Shown here in pieces: positions 17,624-28,200 of a stretch of 64,000 nt of DNA. Made by a program: the position numbers and the translations under genes. The notes below the pieces were generated by a model. That model made no database searches and was not told where the DNA came from. It saw only the letters and a program-made list of their open reading frames with translations. Every line of letters begins with the position of its first letter. The first letter of the stretch is position 1. Source of the stretch: Streptomyces chumphonensis (lineage in GTDB: Bacteria > Actinomycetota > Actinomycetes > Streptomycetales > Streptomycetaceae); assembly GCF_014779715.1 (NCBI RefSeq), contig NZ_JACXYU010000001.1:124001-188000 (forward strand), in the 5' to 3' direction.

Positions 17624-20600
17624 CGGGTCTCCTCGGCGTGTGCCTGCGGGCTGTTCGGGTCGTGGGCGTCACCGCCGTCGGTGCCGAGCGCGTCGACGAA
17701 CGCGGTGAGCTCGTCCGCGTCGAGGCCCGCCAGCGGGAAGTCGCTGGGGCTGAGTGATCCGGTGCCCGGCGTCCGGCAGTGGTCGGCGATGCGCCACAGC
17801 GCGTCGGCGAGGGCGTCCGCCAGCGGTGACAGGACGTCGGGCGGCGCCTCGCCGGAGCGGCAGGACACGGACAGGGACAGCCGTCCGCCCGTGAGCCGGG
17901 TGCTGACGACGAGCGGGTGGCCGCCCTCGGTGACGGGCGGGTGGAGCGCGGTGAGCACCCCGGCGGACTCCGGTGCGGCGCCCAGGTGGCGCAGGAGGAC
18001 GCCCGGCGGGTCCGCGTCCGGTGCCGGCGGCGCGGCCCGGCAGGTCTCCTTGGCCGCGACCAGCGCCGCGTCCGGGTCCGTCGCCGCGACCAGGACCAGG
18101 GACCGCACGGTGGCCAGGCTGCCGATCGCGTGGGCGTCGCCCTCGTGCGCCGAGGGCGCGACGCGGGGGTCCCGCTCGACGCCGACCCGGACCGCGTCCG
18201 GGCCGTCCAGGGTGCCGAGGGCGAGACAGAGGGCGGCGGCCAGGGTCTCGACCACCGTGAGGCGGTAGGCGGTGGCGGTCCCCTTGAGGAGGTCGGCGGT
18301 CTCCTGATGGGTCAGTTCGGCGCCGAGCCGGTGGAGCACGTCGCCCTCGTCGGGGACGAGGGGCGCCCCGCCGGACGGGCCCCGACCGGTCTCCGTCCGG
18401 CTCGCCCCGCCGTCGTCGGGCAGGTGCCCCGAGGCGGCCGACCGGACCAGCCGCCGCAGGGCCTCGGTGTCCTCGGCGTCGCACACCGGCTCCGCGCCCC
18501 CGGCCGCCCGGTCGGCGGCGCGGGCGAGTTCCTCCAGCAGGGCCGAGGACGACGGGCCGTCCACGGCGGCCTCGTGCACCAGCCACAGCAGGCGGCGGCC
18601 GGCCGTGCCGAGGTCGAACAGCGCCGCCTTGGTGACGGGACCGCGCACCGGGCACAGCTCCTCGCGCATCTCCGCGGCCATCTGCTCCAGCGCCGGCTCC
18701 CGCGCGGACTCGGGGAGGGAGCCCAGGTCGATCAGGGGCACGGAGGTCTCCGTGCCGGTCCCGTCCGCGTCGGCGGGGGCGGAGCGGCGGAACCAGCCGC
18801 CCTCGTCCTCGACCAGCCGGGTGCGCAGGGCGGAGCGCGCGGCGACCAGGGCGGCCAGCGCCCGGTCCAGGACGGCCGGTTCGAGCTCGGGTCCGACCGC
18901 CAGCTCCGCGCGGTGGACGCCGCGCGGCACCGTCCCGTCGGCCAGCAGCTGGGCCTGGCGCGGTGTGAGCTCGGCGGTGGCGCCGGAGCCGGGCAGTTCG
19001 GTGCCCCGGGCCTCCAGCACGGCGGCGAGCTCGGCGAGGGTCTCCTGCTGGAACAGGTCGGCGGCGCTGAACTCCAGCCCCTCGGCGGCGGCGCGGGAGA
19101 CGACCTGGATGCCCATGATCGAGTTGCCGCCGACCGAGAAAAAGTTGTCCCCCGGGCCGACGCCCGGGGTGCCCACGACCTCCGCGACGATCTCGGCGAG
19201 CCGGGCGGCCAGCGGACCGGCCCCGGCGTCGCTCCCGGCCGTCGGGGCGGTCGGGTCGGGGAGGGCGGAGCGGTCCACCTTGCCGTTGGAGCTGAGCGGC
19301 ATCCGGTCCAGGACGACGAAGGCCGCCGGGACCATGTAGGCGGGCAGCACCCCCTCGACGAGGGACCGGACCGCTTCCGTCAGTTCCCGGTCGCTCTCCG
19401 GGCCGCGTTCCCCGCCGGGCGTGCCGGGGACGAGGTAGGCCACGAGCCGGCGGTTGTGCCGGTCGCCGGGCGCCGTCACGGCCGCCTCCCGCACGCCGTC
19501 GTGCCGCAGCAGGGCCGCCTCGATCTCGCCCAGCTCGATCCGGAAGCCGCCCACCTTGACCTGGAAGTCCTCCCGGCCGAGGAACTCGATCGTGCCGTCC
19601 GGCCGCCGGCGGCCGAGGTCGCCGGTGCGGTAGAGGCGTTCACCGGTGACGGGGTGGGTGACGAAGGAGGCGGCGGTGCGCTCCTCGTCGCGCCAGTAGC
19701 CCTCCGCGACGCCGACGCCGCCGATGTACAGCTCGCCGACGGACCACACCGGGCACGGCCGCAGCCGCCCGTCCAGCACGTGGAAGGTCTGGTTGCGCAG
19801 GGGCGTGCCGTACGGGACGGAGTCCCACTCCGGGTCGGCGGCCACGTCCGGGTCGACGGGGTGGAAGATCGACCACACGGCGGCCTCGGTGGCGCCGCCG
19901 AGGCTGACGACGCGCAGGTCGGGCGCGAGTTCACGCAGCCGGACGGGCAGGTCGAGGGGGATCCAGTCGCCGGAGAGCAGGGCGAGCCGCAGCGGCGGCC
20001 GGCCCCGCTCCGCGGCGCCGCGCTCGGGGCCCGAGAGGTGTTCGACGTACATCTGCATCAGTGCGGGCACGGAGTTCCACAGGGTGACGCCGTGCCGCCG
20101 CACCAGGGCGTCCCAGTGCTCGGGGTCGCGGCTGGTTCCGGGGCGCGGCAGGACGAGCCGGCCGCCGGCTCCCAGGACCCCGAAGACGTCGTAGACCGAG
20201 AGGTCGAAGCTGAGCGAGGACAGCCCGAGCACCGCGTCGTCCTCGCCCACACCGAAGCGCTCGTTGATGTCGACGAGCGTGTTCAGCGCGGCCCGGTGGG
20301 AGAGGACGACGCCCTTGGGCTCGCCGGTGGAGCCGGAGGTGAAGATCGTGTACGCCGGGTCGGCCGGGGTCTGGACGGGCTCGGGCGGGGTGCCGTCGGC
20401 ACCGGGTGCGTCGCCGGGGTCGGCGTCGAGGTCGACCTCGACCGTGCGGACGCCGTCGGGCCACTCCCGCTCGGGGCCGCCGACGCGCGTCAGCACCAAC
20501 CGCACCCGGCCGCGTTCGCACAGGTGGTCCTGGCGCTCGGCGGGCAGGTCCGGGTCGACGGGCAGGTAGGCGCCGCCCGCGAGTTGCACGGCGAGGGCCG

Positions 20601-23600
20601 CGACGACCTGCTCGCAGCCCTTGTCCGCGGCGACGGCCACCAGGCGGCCGGGGCCGGTGCCCAGGGTGCGCAGCCGGTGGGCCAGGACGCAGGCGTGGCG
20701 GCGCAGTTCCCCGTAGGTCACCTCCCGGTCGTGGGCCACCACGGCGACCCGGTCGGGACGCTGTGCGGCCCGCTCCATCAGCGGTCCGTACAGCAGCCCC
20801 TCGGGCACGGGGCCCTCGGTGGCGTTGACGGCCTCGATCAGCTCCGCCTGCGGTGCCGGCAGGGGGCAGGGGACGGCGGCGCGCCAGGCGTCGTCGGAGG
20901 CGGCCAGTTCCTCGACCAGGGTGCGGAAGGTGTCGAAGACCGCCTCCATCACGCCGTCGGGGAACAGCTGCCGCACCCAGTGCCAGCTGAGCTGCACGCC
21001 CTCGGCGGTCTCCATCACCGCGAAGTCCAGCCACACCTGCGGGGTCTGGGCGATCTCGTGCAGGACGGAGCCGAGCCAGCCGAAGATCGAGGCGTCCTCG
21101 GCCGCGTTCTCCTGCACCAGCGTGCTCGTGAACACGACGGGCATGACCGAGCCGCTGGTGCCGCCGCGCACGCGGGCCATCTCGCGCAGGATCTCCACGC
21201 CGTTGAGGTACCGGTGCTCCAGGTCCTCCCAGCTCTGCCGCTGGAGCGCGGCGGCCAGGTCGGCGAGACCGGGGCCGTCCGCGAGGTCGACCGGCAGCAG
21301 GTCGAAGGAGGCGAACTCGCCGACCAGGTCGCGGACGTCCTCGTGCACCTGCAGGCGGTTGATGACGGTGACGTTGAGGGTGAAGCGGGGCTCGCGCGCC
21401 CAGGTCCCCAGGGCGGCCGCGTACGCGGCGAGCAGCGCGGCCGAGGGCGTCACCCCGGCCGCCGCCGCGCGCTCCTTGAAGCGGCCCCAGGCGTCGGTGG
21501 GCACGACCGCGTCGCGGGCGGTGAACTCGGGCTCGGTGAGCGAGGCGGGGTTGAGGGCCAGGGGCAGGTCCGGTCCCGGTGGCAGGTCGGCCACCCGGTC
21601 GCGCCAGTAGGCCAGGGACCGCTTGTACAGGGCGGTGGAGCGGACCTCCTCGGAGGCCAGGACGTAGTCCCGGTAGGACAGGCGCAGCGGGCGGATCTCC
21701 TCCTCGCGGCCCTGGTAGTACCGTCGCCAGTCCCGCACCAGGAGCCGGATGCTGCCGATGTCGGCGATGAGCAGGTCGAAGCTGAGGTGCAGCCGGGTGC
21801 GGCCGTCGGCGAGCAGGGTGACGCGGATGTCGAACAGCGGCCAGCGGTCGGCCGGACGGATCTCGTGGGAGAGGTCCGCGCGCAGTTCCTCCAGGGTGGC
21901 GTCGCCCTCCTCGGCGTCCGCGTCCCGCAGATCCAGCACCGCGAAGCGGTAGGGGCCGGTGTCGGGCAGGATCCGCTGACGCCCGTCGTCGTCGATGACG
22001 GCGCGGAGCATGTCGTGCCGGTCGACGACCCGCTGCCAGGCGGCCTCCAGCCGGTGGACGTCGACCTCCCCGTCGAGATCCACCTCCCAGTAGACGTGCG
22101 CGGCGACCCCGCCGCCCTGGAAGCTGCCCATGCGGCCGATCCACTGGGCCTGCTGCATCTCCGAGAGCGGGAACGGTTCGTGCAGGTGCTCGGGGTCGGG
22201 GACGGCGGCGGGCAGGCGTTCGCCGTCCTCCCCCGCGTCGGGGGCGGCGGGGGCGGAGCCGCCCAGCAGGGCGGTCAGGCCGGCGATGGTCGGGTCGGCC
22301 AGCAGGTCCCGGAGGGCGACGGCGGCACCGAGGTCGGCCTTGATCCGCTCGGCCACCCGGGCGGCGAGCAGCGAGTGGCCGCCCAGCTCCATGAAGTTGT
22401 CGTGGACGCCGACGGGCGCGACGCCCAGCAGCTCCTGCCAGATGCCCGCGAGCCGCCGCTCGCGGTCGTCACGGGGCTCGGTGTAGGGGGTCGTCAGGGG
22501 CGGACGCGGGTCGAGGTCGCCGGAGAGGACGAGCGGCGCCGGGGTGTCCGGTTCGGGCGCCGTGACCTCGGGCAGGCCGGCGGTCCGCTCGCCGCCCGCG
22601 GCCGGCTCGATCCAGTACCGGCGCCGCTCGAACGGGTGGGTGGGCAGGGCGATGCGGTGGCCCGTCCCGCCCTGGACGCGTTCCCAGTCCAGTTCGGCGC
22701 CCGCCAGCCAGAGCCGTCCCAGCGCCTCGGTGAACCGCAGGGCCTCGTCGCGCTCCCCGTCCTCGGCGGCGGGCGGCAGGCAGGAGACCGCGGTGGCGCC
22801 CCGGCCGCGGGCGGCGGGCCGGGCCAGGGCGGACAGCACCGTTCCGGGTCCGGCCTCGACCAGGACCGTCGGGCCCTGCTCGGTCACCAGGCGGATCCCG
22901 TCGCCGAAGCGCACCGGCTCGCGCACGTGGCGGGCCCAGTGCTCCGGGTCCGTGGCCTCGGCCGCCGTCGCCCAGGTCCCGGTGCGGTTGGCGGCGTAGG
23001 GCACCTGCGGCTCGTGGAGGTCGAGCGCGGAAACGGCGGCGGTGAACTCCTCCAGCATCGGCTCGACCATGGCGGAGTGGAAGGCGTGCGAGGTGTGCAG
23101 CGGCCGCCCGCCGACGCCCTGGTCGGCCAGCTGCTCGGCGTAGGCGTCGAGCGCCGTGGAGGGGCCGGAGACCACGCACAGCTCGGGGCCGTTGACGGCG
23201 GCGAGGGACAGTCCGGCGGGCAGCGTCGCGCGCACCCGTTCCTCGGGCAGGGCCACCGAGAGCATCCCGCCGGGGGGCAGGGCCCCCATCAGGCGCCCGC
23301 GCACGGCGACCAGGCGCAGCGCGTCGGGCAGGGACATCACCCCCGCGCGGCAGGCGGCGACGATCTCGCCGACGCTGTGCCCGATGAGCGCGTCCGGCCG
23401 CACCCCGAGACCGTCGAGCAGTTCGGCGAGGGCGTAGGAGACCGTGAAGAGGGCGGGCTGCGCCAGCTCCGTGGCGCGCAGCCGCGCCGAGGCGGCGCGC
23501 GGGTCGGTGCCGGGACCGGGCAGGATCAGCTCCCGCAGGTCCAGGCCGAGTTCCCCGGCCAGGGTCTCGGCGCAGAGGTCGACCTGCTCGCGGAAGACCG

Positions 23601-25299
23601 GCTCGGCGCGGTAGAGCCCGGCGCCCATGCCGGGGTGCTGGCTGCCCTGGCCCGGGAACATCAGGACGACGCGCGGCACCTCGGACGCCTGTCCGGTGGC
23701 CACCCGCTCCGCGTCGCGTTCGCGCAGGGCGCGGGCGGCGTCGGCGGCGTCGCGGGTCACCACCAGCCGGCGGTGGGGGTGGGCGGCCCGCCCGCGTTGC
23801 AGCGTGGTCGCGGCGTCGGCCGGGGCGCGGCCGGCCTCGCCGTCCAACGCCGTGGCCAGCTCGTCGGTGGCGCTCTCCAGGGCGGCCGGGGTGCGGGCGG
23901 ACAGCGGCAGCAGGTACAGGTCGCGGGTGAGAGGGCGGGCGGGCGGCACGGGGGGCGCCTCCTCCAGGACGGCGTGGGCGTTCGTCCCGCCCATGCCGAA
24001 GGAGCTGACGCCGATGCGGCGCGGGACGGCGTCGGTCTTCCACTCCGTCGGCCCGGTGACGACGTGGAAGGGGCCGGAGTCGAGGTCGAGGCGCGGGTTG
24101 GGGCGCTCGAAGTGGAGCGACGGTGCGAGTTCCCGGTACCTGAGCTGGAGCACCGCCTTGATCAGTCCGGTGATGCCGGCCGCCTCCGCGAGGTGGCCGA
24201 CGTTGGACTTCACCGACCCGATGGCGCAGGAGGAGGCGCCCCCGGCCGACGGCCCCATGGCCCGGGCCAGGGCGGTGATCTCGATCGGGTCGCCGAGGGG
24301 GGTGCCGGTGCCGTGGGCCTCGATCGCGGTGACGGTGTCGGGTTCGACGTCCGCGACGCCCAGCGCCGTGGCGATGACCCGGGCCTGGCCGTCGACGCCG
24401 GGGGCGGTGTACCCGATCTTGGCCGCGCCGTCGTTGTTGACCGCCGTTCCCCTGATCACCGCGTCCACGCGGTCGCCGTCGGCGAGCGCGTCGGCGAGCC
24501 GCTTGAGCACGACCACCCCGACCCCGCTGCCGAACATGGTCCCGGTGCCGTCCGCGTCGAAGGGTCGGGTGTGCCCGTCAGCGGAGAAGATCATTCCGTC
24601 GCGGTGCAGGTATCCGCGCCCCTGGGGGACCCGCACGGAGGCGCCGCCGACCAGCGCGACGTCGCAGTCGTAGGACAGCAGCCCCTGGGTGGCCAGGTGC
24701 AGCGCCACCATGGAGGAGGAGCAGGCCGTCTGCACCGCCACGGCCGGGCCGCTGAGGTTCAGGCGGTAGCTGACCCGGCTGGCGAGGTAGTCCTTGTCGT
24801 TGGTGACGAGCAGTTCGAGGGTCTCGGCGACGTCGGTGAAGCCGGCGCGGCCCGCCAGGAGGTTGGAGACGAGGTAGGTCGACAGGCTGCTGCCCGCGTA
24901 GACGCCGATCGCGCCGGGGACGGCGGAGGGGACGCAGCCCGCGTCCTCCAGCGCGGTGTGCGCCGTCTCCAGCAGCAGCCGCTGCTGCGGGTCGAGCAGG
25001 GCCGCCTCGCGGGCGTTGTAGCCGAAGAACGCCGCGTCGAACAGGTCGACGTCCGCCAGCAGGGAACCCGCCTTGACGTAGGCGGGGTCGGCGAGGAGGT
25101 CGGCGGGCACTCCCCTGGCGAGCAGTTCCTCGTCCTCGAAGAAGGTCACCGACTCCACGCCGTGGCGCAGGTTGTCCCAGAAGGCGCGCACGTTCGACGC
25201 GCCGGGGAACCGGCCGGCCATGCCGACGACGGCGATCTCGCCGCCGTCGAGCACGCCGGCGGCGCCGTCGCTCGGACCGTTGTAGCGGGGCGTTGTCAT
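17620..25299 (-). CDS. Hybrid PKS-NRPS C: KS-AT-ACP-Cy-A(Cys)-PCP-E-like
   Basis: 2559 residues from ATG 25299 (MTTPRYNG), overlapping D's stop as ATGA; the frame stays open further upstream but that part is Arg/Pro-rich nonsense. KS (20-450) has Cys193 in TACSSS, H329 and H369. AT (540-850) has GHSVGE with Ser642 and HAFH at 738-741, the malonyl-CoA signature. A carrier follows (Ser976). There is no KR, DH or ER, so a beta-keto unit is expected. The condensation domain (1040-1470) shows D1175-x4-D1180-x2-S1183, the heterocyclisation motif. The A domain (1510-2010) reads D,L,Y,N,L,S,L,V,W plus K, almost identical to the cysteine code. PCP Ser2060. The final 2110-2525 is an epimerisation-like domain whose HHxxxDG reads HEAAVDG, so its catalytic His is Glu2243. 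Predicted outcome: malonate extension, then Cys cyclised to thiazoline. Confidence 0.95.
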   Translation of the reverse strand: MTTPRYNGPSDGAAGVLDGGEIAVVGMAGRFPGASNVRAFWDNLRHGVESVTFFEDEELLARGVPADLLADPAYVKAGSLLADVDLFDAAFFGYNAREAALLDPQQRLLLETAHTALEDAGCVPSAVPGAIGVYAGSSLSTYLVSNLLAGRAGFTDVAETLELLVTNDKDYLASRVSYRLNLSGPAVAVQTACSSSMVALHLATQGLLSYDCDVALVGGASVRVPQGRGYLHRDGMIFSADGHTRPFDADGTGTMFGSGVGVVVLKRLADALADGDRVDAVIRGTAVNNDGAAKIGYTAPGVDGQARVIATALGVADVEPDTVTAIEAHGTGTPLGDPIEITALARAMGPSAGGASSCAIGSVKSNVGHLAEAAGITGLIKAVLQLRYRELAPSLHFERPNPRLDLDSGPFHVVTGPTEWKTDAVPRRIGVSSFGMGGTNAHAVLEEAPPVPPARPLTRDLYLLPLSARTPAALESATDELATALDGEAGRAPADAATTLQRGRAAHPHRRLVVTRDAADAARALRERDAERVATGQASEVPRVVLMFPGQGSQHPGMGAGLYRAEPVFREQVDLCAETLAGELGLDLRELILPGPGTDPRAASARLRATELAQPALFTVSYALAELLDGLGVRPDALIGHSVGEIVAACRAGVMSLPDALRLVAVRGRLMGALPPGGMLSVALPEERVRATLPAGLSLAAVNGPELCVVSGPSTALDAYAEQLADQGVGGRPLHTSHAFHSAMVEPMLEEFTAAVSALDLHEPQVPYAANRTGTWATAAEATDPEHWARHVREPVRFGDGIRLVTEQGPTVLVEAGPGTVLSALARPAARGRGATAVSCLPPAAEDGERDEALRFTEALGRLWLAGAELDWERVQGGTGHRIALPTHPFERRRYWIEPAAGGERTAGLPEVTAPEPDTPAPLVLSGDLDPRPPLTTPYTEPRDDRERRLAGIWQELLGVAPVGVHDNFMELGGHSLLAARVAERIKADLGAAVALRDLLADPTIAGLTALLGGSAPAAPDAGEDGERLPAAVPDPEHLHEPFPLSEMQQAQWIGRMGSFQGGGVAAHVYWEVDLDGEVDVHRLEAAWQRVVDRHDMLRAVIDDDGRQRILPDTGPYRFAVLDLRDADAEEGDATLEELRADLSHEIRPADRWPLFDIRVTLLADGRTRLHLSFDLLIADIGSIRLLVRDWRRYYQGREEEIRPLRLSYRDYVLASEEVRSTALYKRSLAYWRDRVADLPPGPDLPLALNPASLTEPEFTARDAVVPTDAWGRFKERAAAAGVTPSAALLAAYAAALGTWAREPRFTLNVTVINRLQVHEDVRDLVGEFASFDLLPVDLADGPGLADLAAALQRQSWEDLEHRYLNGVEILREMARVRGGTSGSVMPVVFTSTLVQENAAEDASIFGWLGSVLHEIAQTPQVWLDFAVMETAEGVQLSWHWVRQLFPDGVMEAVFDTFRTLVEELAASDDAWRAAVPCPLPAPQAELIEAVNATEGPVPEGLLYGPLMERAAQRPDRVAVVAHDREVTYGELRRHACVLAHRLRTLGTGPGRLVAVAADKGCEQVVAALAVQLAGGAYLPVDPDLPAERQDHLCERGRVRLVLTRVGGPEREWPDGVRTVEVDLDADPGDAPGADGTPPEPVQTPADPAYTIFTSGSTGEPKGVVLSHRAALNTLVDINERFGVGEDDAVLGLSSLSFDLSVYDVFGVLGAGGRLVLPRPGTSRDPEHWDALVRRHGVTLWNSVPALMQMYVEHLSGPERGAAERGRPPLRLALLSGDWIPLDLPVRLRELAPDLRVVSLGGATEAAVWSIFHPVDPDVAADPEWDSVPYGTPLRNQTFHVLDGRLRPCPVWSVGELYIGGVGVAEGYWRDEERTAASFVTHPVTGERLYRTGDLGRRRPDGTIEFLGREDFQVKVGGFRIELGEIEAALLRHDGVREAAVTAPGDRHNRRLVAYLVPGTPGGERGPESDRELTEAVRSLVEGVLPAYMVPAAFVVLDRMPLSSNGKVDRSALPDPTAPTAGSDAGAGPLAARLAEIVAEVVGTPGVGPGDNFFSVGGNSIMGIQVVSRAAAEGLEFSAADLFQQETLAELAAVLEARGTELPGSGATAELTPRQAQLLADGTVPRGVHRAELAVGPELEPAVLDRALAALVAARSALRTRLVEDEGGWFRRSAPADADGTGTETSVPLIDLGSLPESAREPALEQMAAEMREELCPVRGPVTKAALFDLGTAGRRLLWLVHEAAVDGPSSSALLEELARAADRAAGGAEPVCDAEDTEALRRLVRSAASGHLPDDGGASRTETGRGPSGGAPLVPDEGDVLHRLGAELTHQETADLLKGTATAYRLTVVETLAAALCLALGTLDGPDAVRVGVERDPRVAPSAHEGDAHAIGSLATVRSLVLVAATDPDAALVAAKETCRAAPPAPDADPPGVLLRHLGAAPESAGVLTALHPPVTEGGHPLVVSTRLTGGRLSLSVSCRSGEAPPDVLSPLADALADALWRIADHCRTPGTGSLSPSDFPLAGLDADELTAFVDALGTDGGDAHDPNSPQAHAEETR

Positions 25300-28200
25300 G
25301 CGTGAGGGCCTTCCTGGTGCGGCGTCGGCGCGGTGGGCGGCATCGGACGGCGTCCGGGTGCCCGGCGGTTCGCGGCACGGCGCATGCGGGCGCGGTCGCG
25401 TCCCTGCCGGGCCGCCCCGGTGGTGTCGCCGCCGCCGTCGAGGAACTCCGCGAGGCGGCGCACCGTGGTGTGCTCGAAGAGGCTCAGCAGCGGGAAGGTG
25501 CGGCCGAGCGCCGCGCACAGCTCCCGGTGCACCTGGACGACCCGCACGGACGTCGCTCCCAGGTCGAAGAAGTTGTCGGTGACCCCGATCGCGTCGATCT
25601 CCAGCGTGCGCTGGGCGACCTCCTGGACGGTGCGTTCCAGATCGCCCTCGGCCGCCACGTAGGAGCCGGGGCGCGGTGCGGCGGAGGTCGCCTCGGAGGC
25701 CAGCCTTCCCCGGTCCACCTTGCCGTTGGCCGTCAGCGGCAGCGCCGCCCGTTCGGTGATCGCGGCCGGGACCATGTACGACGGCAGCAGGGACGCCAGG
25801 TGGGAGCGGAGCCGCTCGGCCAGCGGCCCGCCGTCCGCGGGGTCCGGGGCCGTCCCCGCCTCGCCCGGCCCCGTTCGGTCGTGCGCCGGGCGCAGCCCGC
25901 CGACCAGCGCGTGCAGCACTTCGTGGCGTCCGTCCTCCAGGCGCAGCGCGGCGCGGAGCGCGGGCGTGGAGCGGACCAGACCCAACTGGCACAGGCCCAG
26001 GGGGCCCTCGGTCGCGGCCGTGTCCAGCAGCTGGGCCATCAGGCCGGCCTCCAGGAGGCAGAAGTCCCGGCTCCGGCGACCGTAGAGCGGGTCGATGGCC
26101 GCGTGGTCGGCGACGAGCAGGACAGAGAAGGCCGACCCGGCGAACGTCGCCCGGTTGGCCTCGACGTGGAGGTCGGGCGCCAGCCGGGCCCCGGGGTCGA
26201 TCGCGACCAGCTCGCGCGTGGCGGGGTCGGCGTAGTACGTCCCGCCCGCCAGGCCGTCCACCCGGCCCTCGGCCACGTAGAGGTAGGTCTGGACGGGGTA
26301 GAGGGAACCGGCCGAGGCGTAGGCGTACTTGGGGAAGGGTCCGTCCTCCCGGCTGCTCAGTGGCGCCAGCAGCCGGGCCAGTTCGGCCGACGGCACCGGG
26401 CGCTCGTCGTACCGGCGGTGGCTGACACGGGCGTGCGGGTCGCGGGACGCCTCCTCGTCCGCCGTCGGCAGGCGGTGGCGCCGGCCGTCGAGATCGGTGC
26501 GGCGCCCGGCCCGGCGGGCCTTGAACGCCAGCCGCTCGACGGGGTCGGTGACCACCTCGCCCAGTTCCTCGGCGTCGTAGGCGTCCCGGCCGTCCTCGGC
26601 GCGGTCGGCGGCGCGGTCGGGAGGGGAGGCCGCCGGGACGACGCAGGCGGCCAACGCGCGGGCGTGCCGGTCGGTTCCGGTGGCGACGACGGCGGCCTCG
26701 GCGACCTCCGGGTGGCGGGTCAGCGCCGCCTCGATCTCGCCCAGTTCGACGCGGAAGCCGCCGATCTTCACCTGGAGGTCGTCGCGGCCGAGGATCTCCA
26801 GGTTGCCGTCCGGCAGCCAGCGGCCCAGGTCGCCCGAGCGGTAGAGGCGCTGACCGGAGCCGGGGTGGGTGACGAAGGAGGCCGCGGTGCGCTCCTCGTC
26901 CCGCCAGTAGCCCTCGGCCAGGCCCGCTCCCCCGATGTACATCTCGCCGGGGACCCCGACGGGGCACGGCAGCATCCGGTCGTCCAGGACGTGGAGGGTG
27001 TGGTTGCGCATGGGACGGCCGTAGGGGATGGAGTCCCATCGCGGATCGACGTCGCCGAGCGGGTTGGCCACGCACCAGATCGCCGTCTCGGTGGGTCCGC
27101 CCGAGGCGGTGACGGCGGCGCCGGGGGCCAGCGCCCTGATCCGGTCGGGGAGGTCCACGGGGATCCAGTCGCCGGACAGCCACACCGCGCGCAGGGTCTT
27201 CAGCGCGGGATGCGGAGCGCTCGTGGGCGTGCCGGACAGGTGCTCCACCAGCATCCGCAGCAGGGCGGGCACGGAGTTCCACAGGGTGACGCCGTGCTCG
27301 GCCGCCAGCTCCAGCCAGCGGCCGGGGTCGCGGACGGCGGACGGCTCGGGGAGCACCAGGGTGCCGCCCGCGCCGAGCACGCCGAACACGTCCCACACCG
27401 ACAGGTCGAAGCTGAGCGACGAGAGCCCGAGGGCCACGTCCCCCGCCCCCACGCCCAGGCGCTCCCGGACGTCGAGGAGGGTGTTGAGGGTGGCCCGGTG
27501 GGTCTGCACGACGCCCTTGGGCTCGCCCGTCGAGCCGGAGGTGAACAGCACGTAGGCGGGGTCGGTGGGACGCTGGACCGGGTCCAGGGGGCCGCCGTCC
27601 TCCTCGGGGGGCTCGTCGAGGTCCACGGGGACGGCGACGACGCCGGCGGGCAGGTCCGGGGCCGCCCCGGACGGCACGAGGGCGAGGCGGACCAGCCCCC
27701 GTTCGAGGATCGTGTGCCGGCGCCGCTCGGGAAGGTCGGGATCGACCGGCAGGTAGGCGGCGCCCGCGAGGTGGACCGCGACGGCGGCGACCACCTGTTC
27801 GGCGCTCTTGGGCAGGTGGACGGCGACCAGGTCGCCGGGGCGGGCGCCCTGGTCGCGCAGGGCGCGCCCCAGTCGGCGGGCGTGATCGTGGAGGGCGGCG
27901 AAGGTCAGCCGGCGGTCCGGGGCGATCAGCGCGGTGCGGTCGGGATGCTCGCGGGCCTGCTCGACGATGCCCGTGAAGAGATGCTGTTCGGGCACGGGGG
28001 CGGCGGTGTCGTTGGCCTCCGCCACCAGGGCCCGGTGGGACGCGGGGAGGGGGTCGAACCCGCCCGGCGACCAGGCGTCCGCACCGTCCGCCAGCTCCTC
28101 CAGGAGGGTGCGGTAGGCCCCGAACATCTCCTCGACCATGCCCTCGGGGAAGCGGTCGGCCACCGCGTCCCAGTTGTAGGACAGCACGCCGTCGTCCTCG

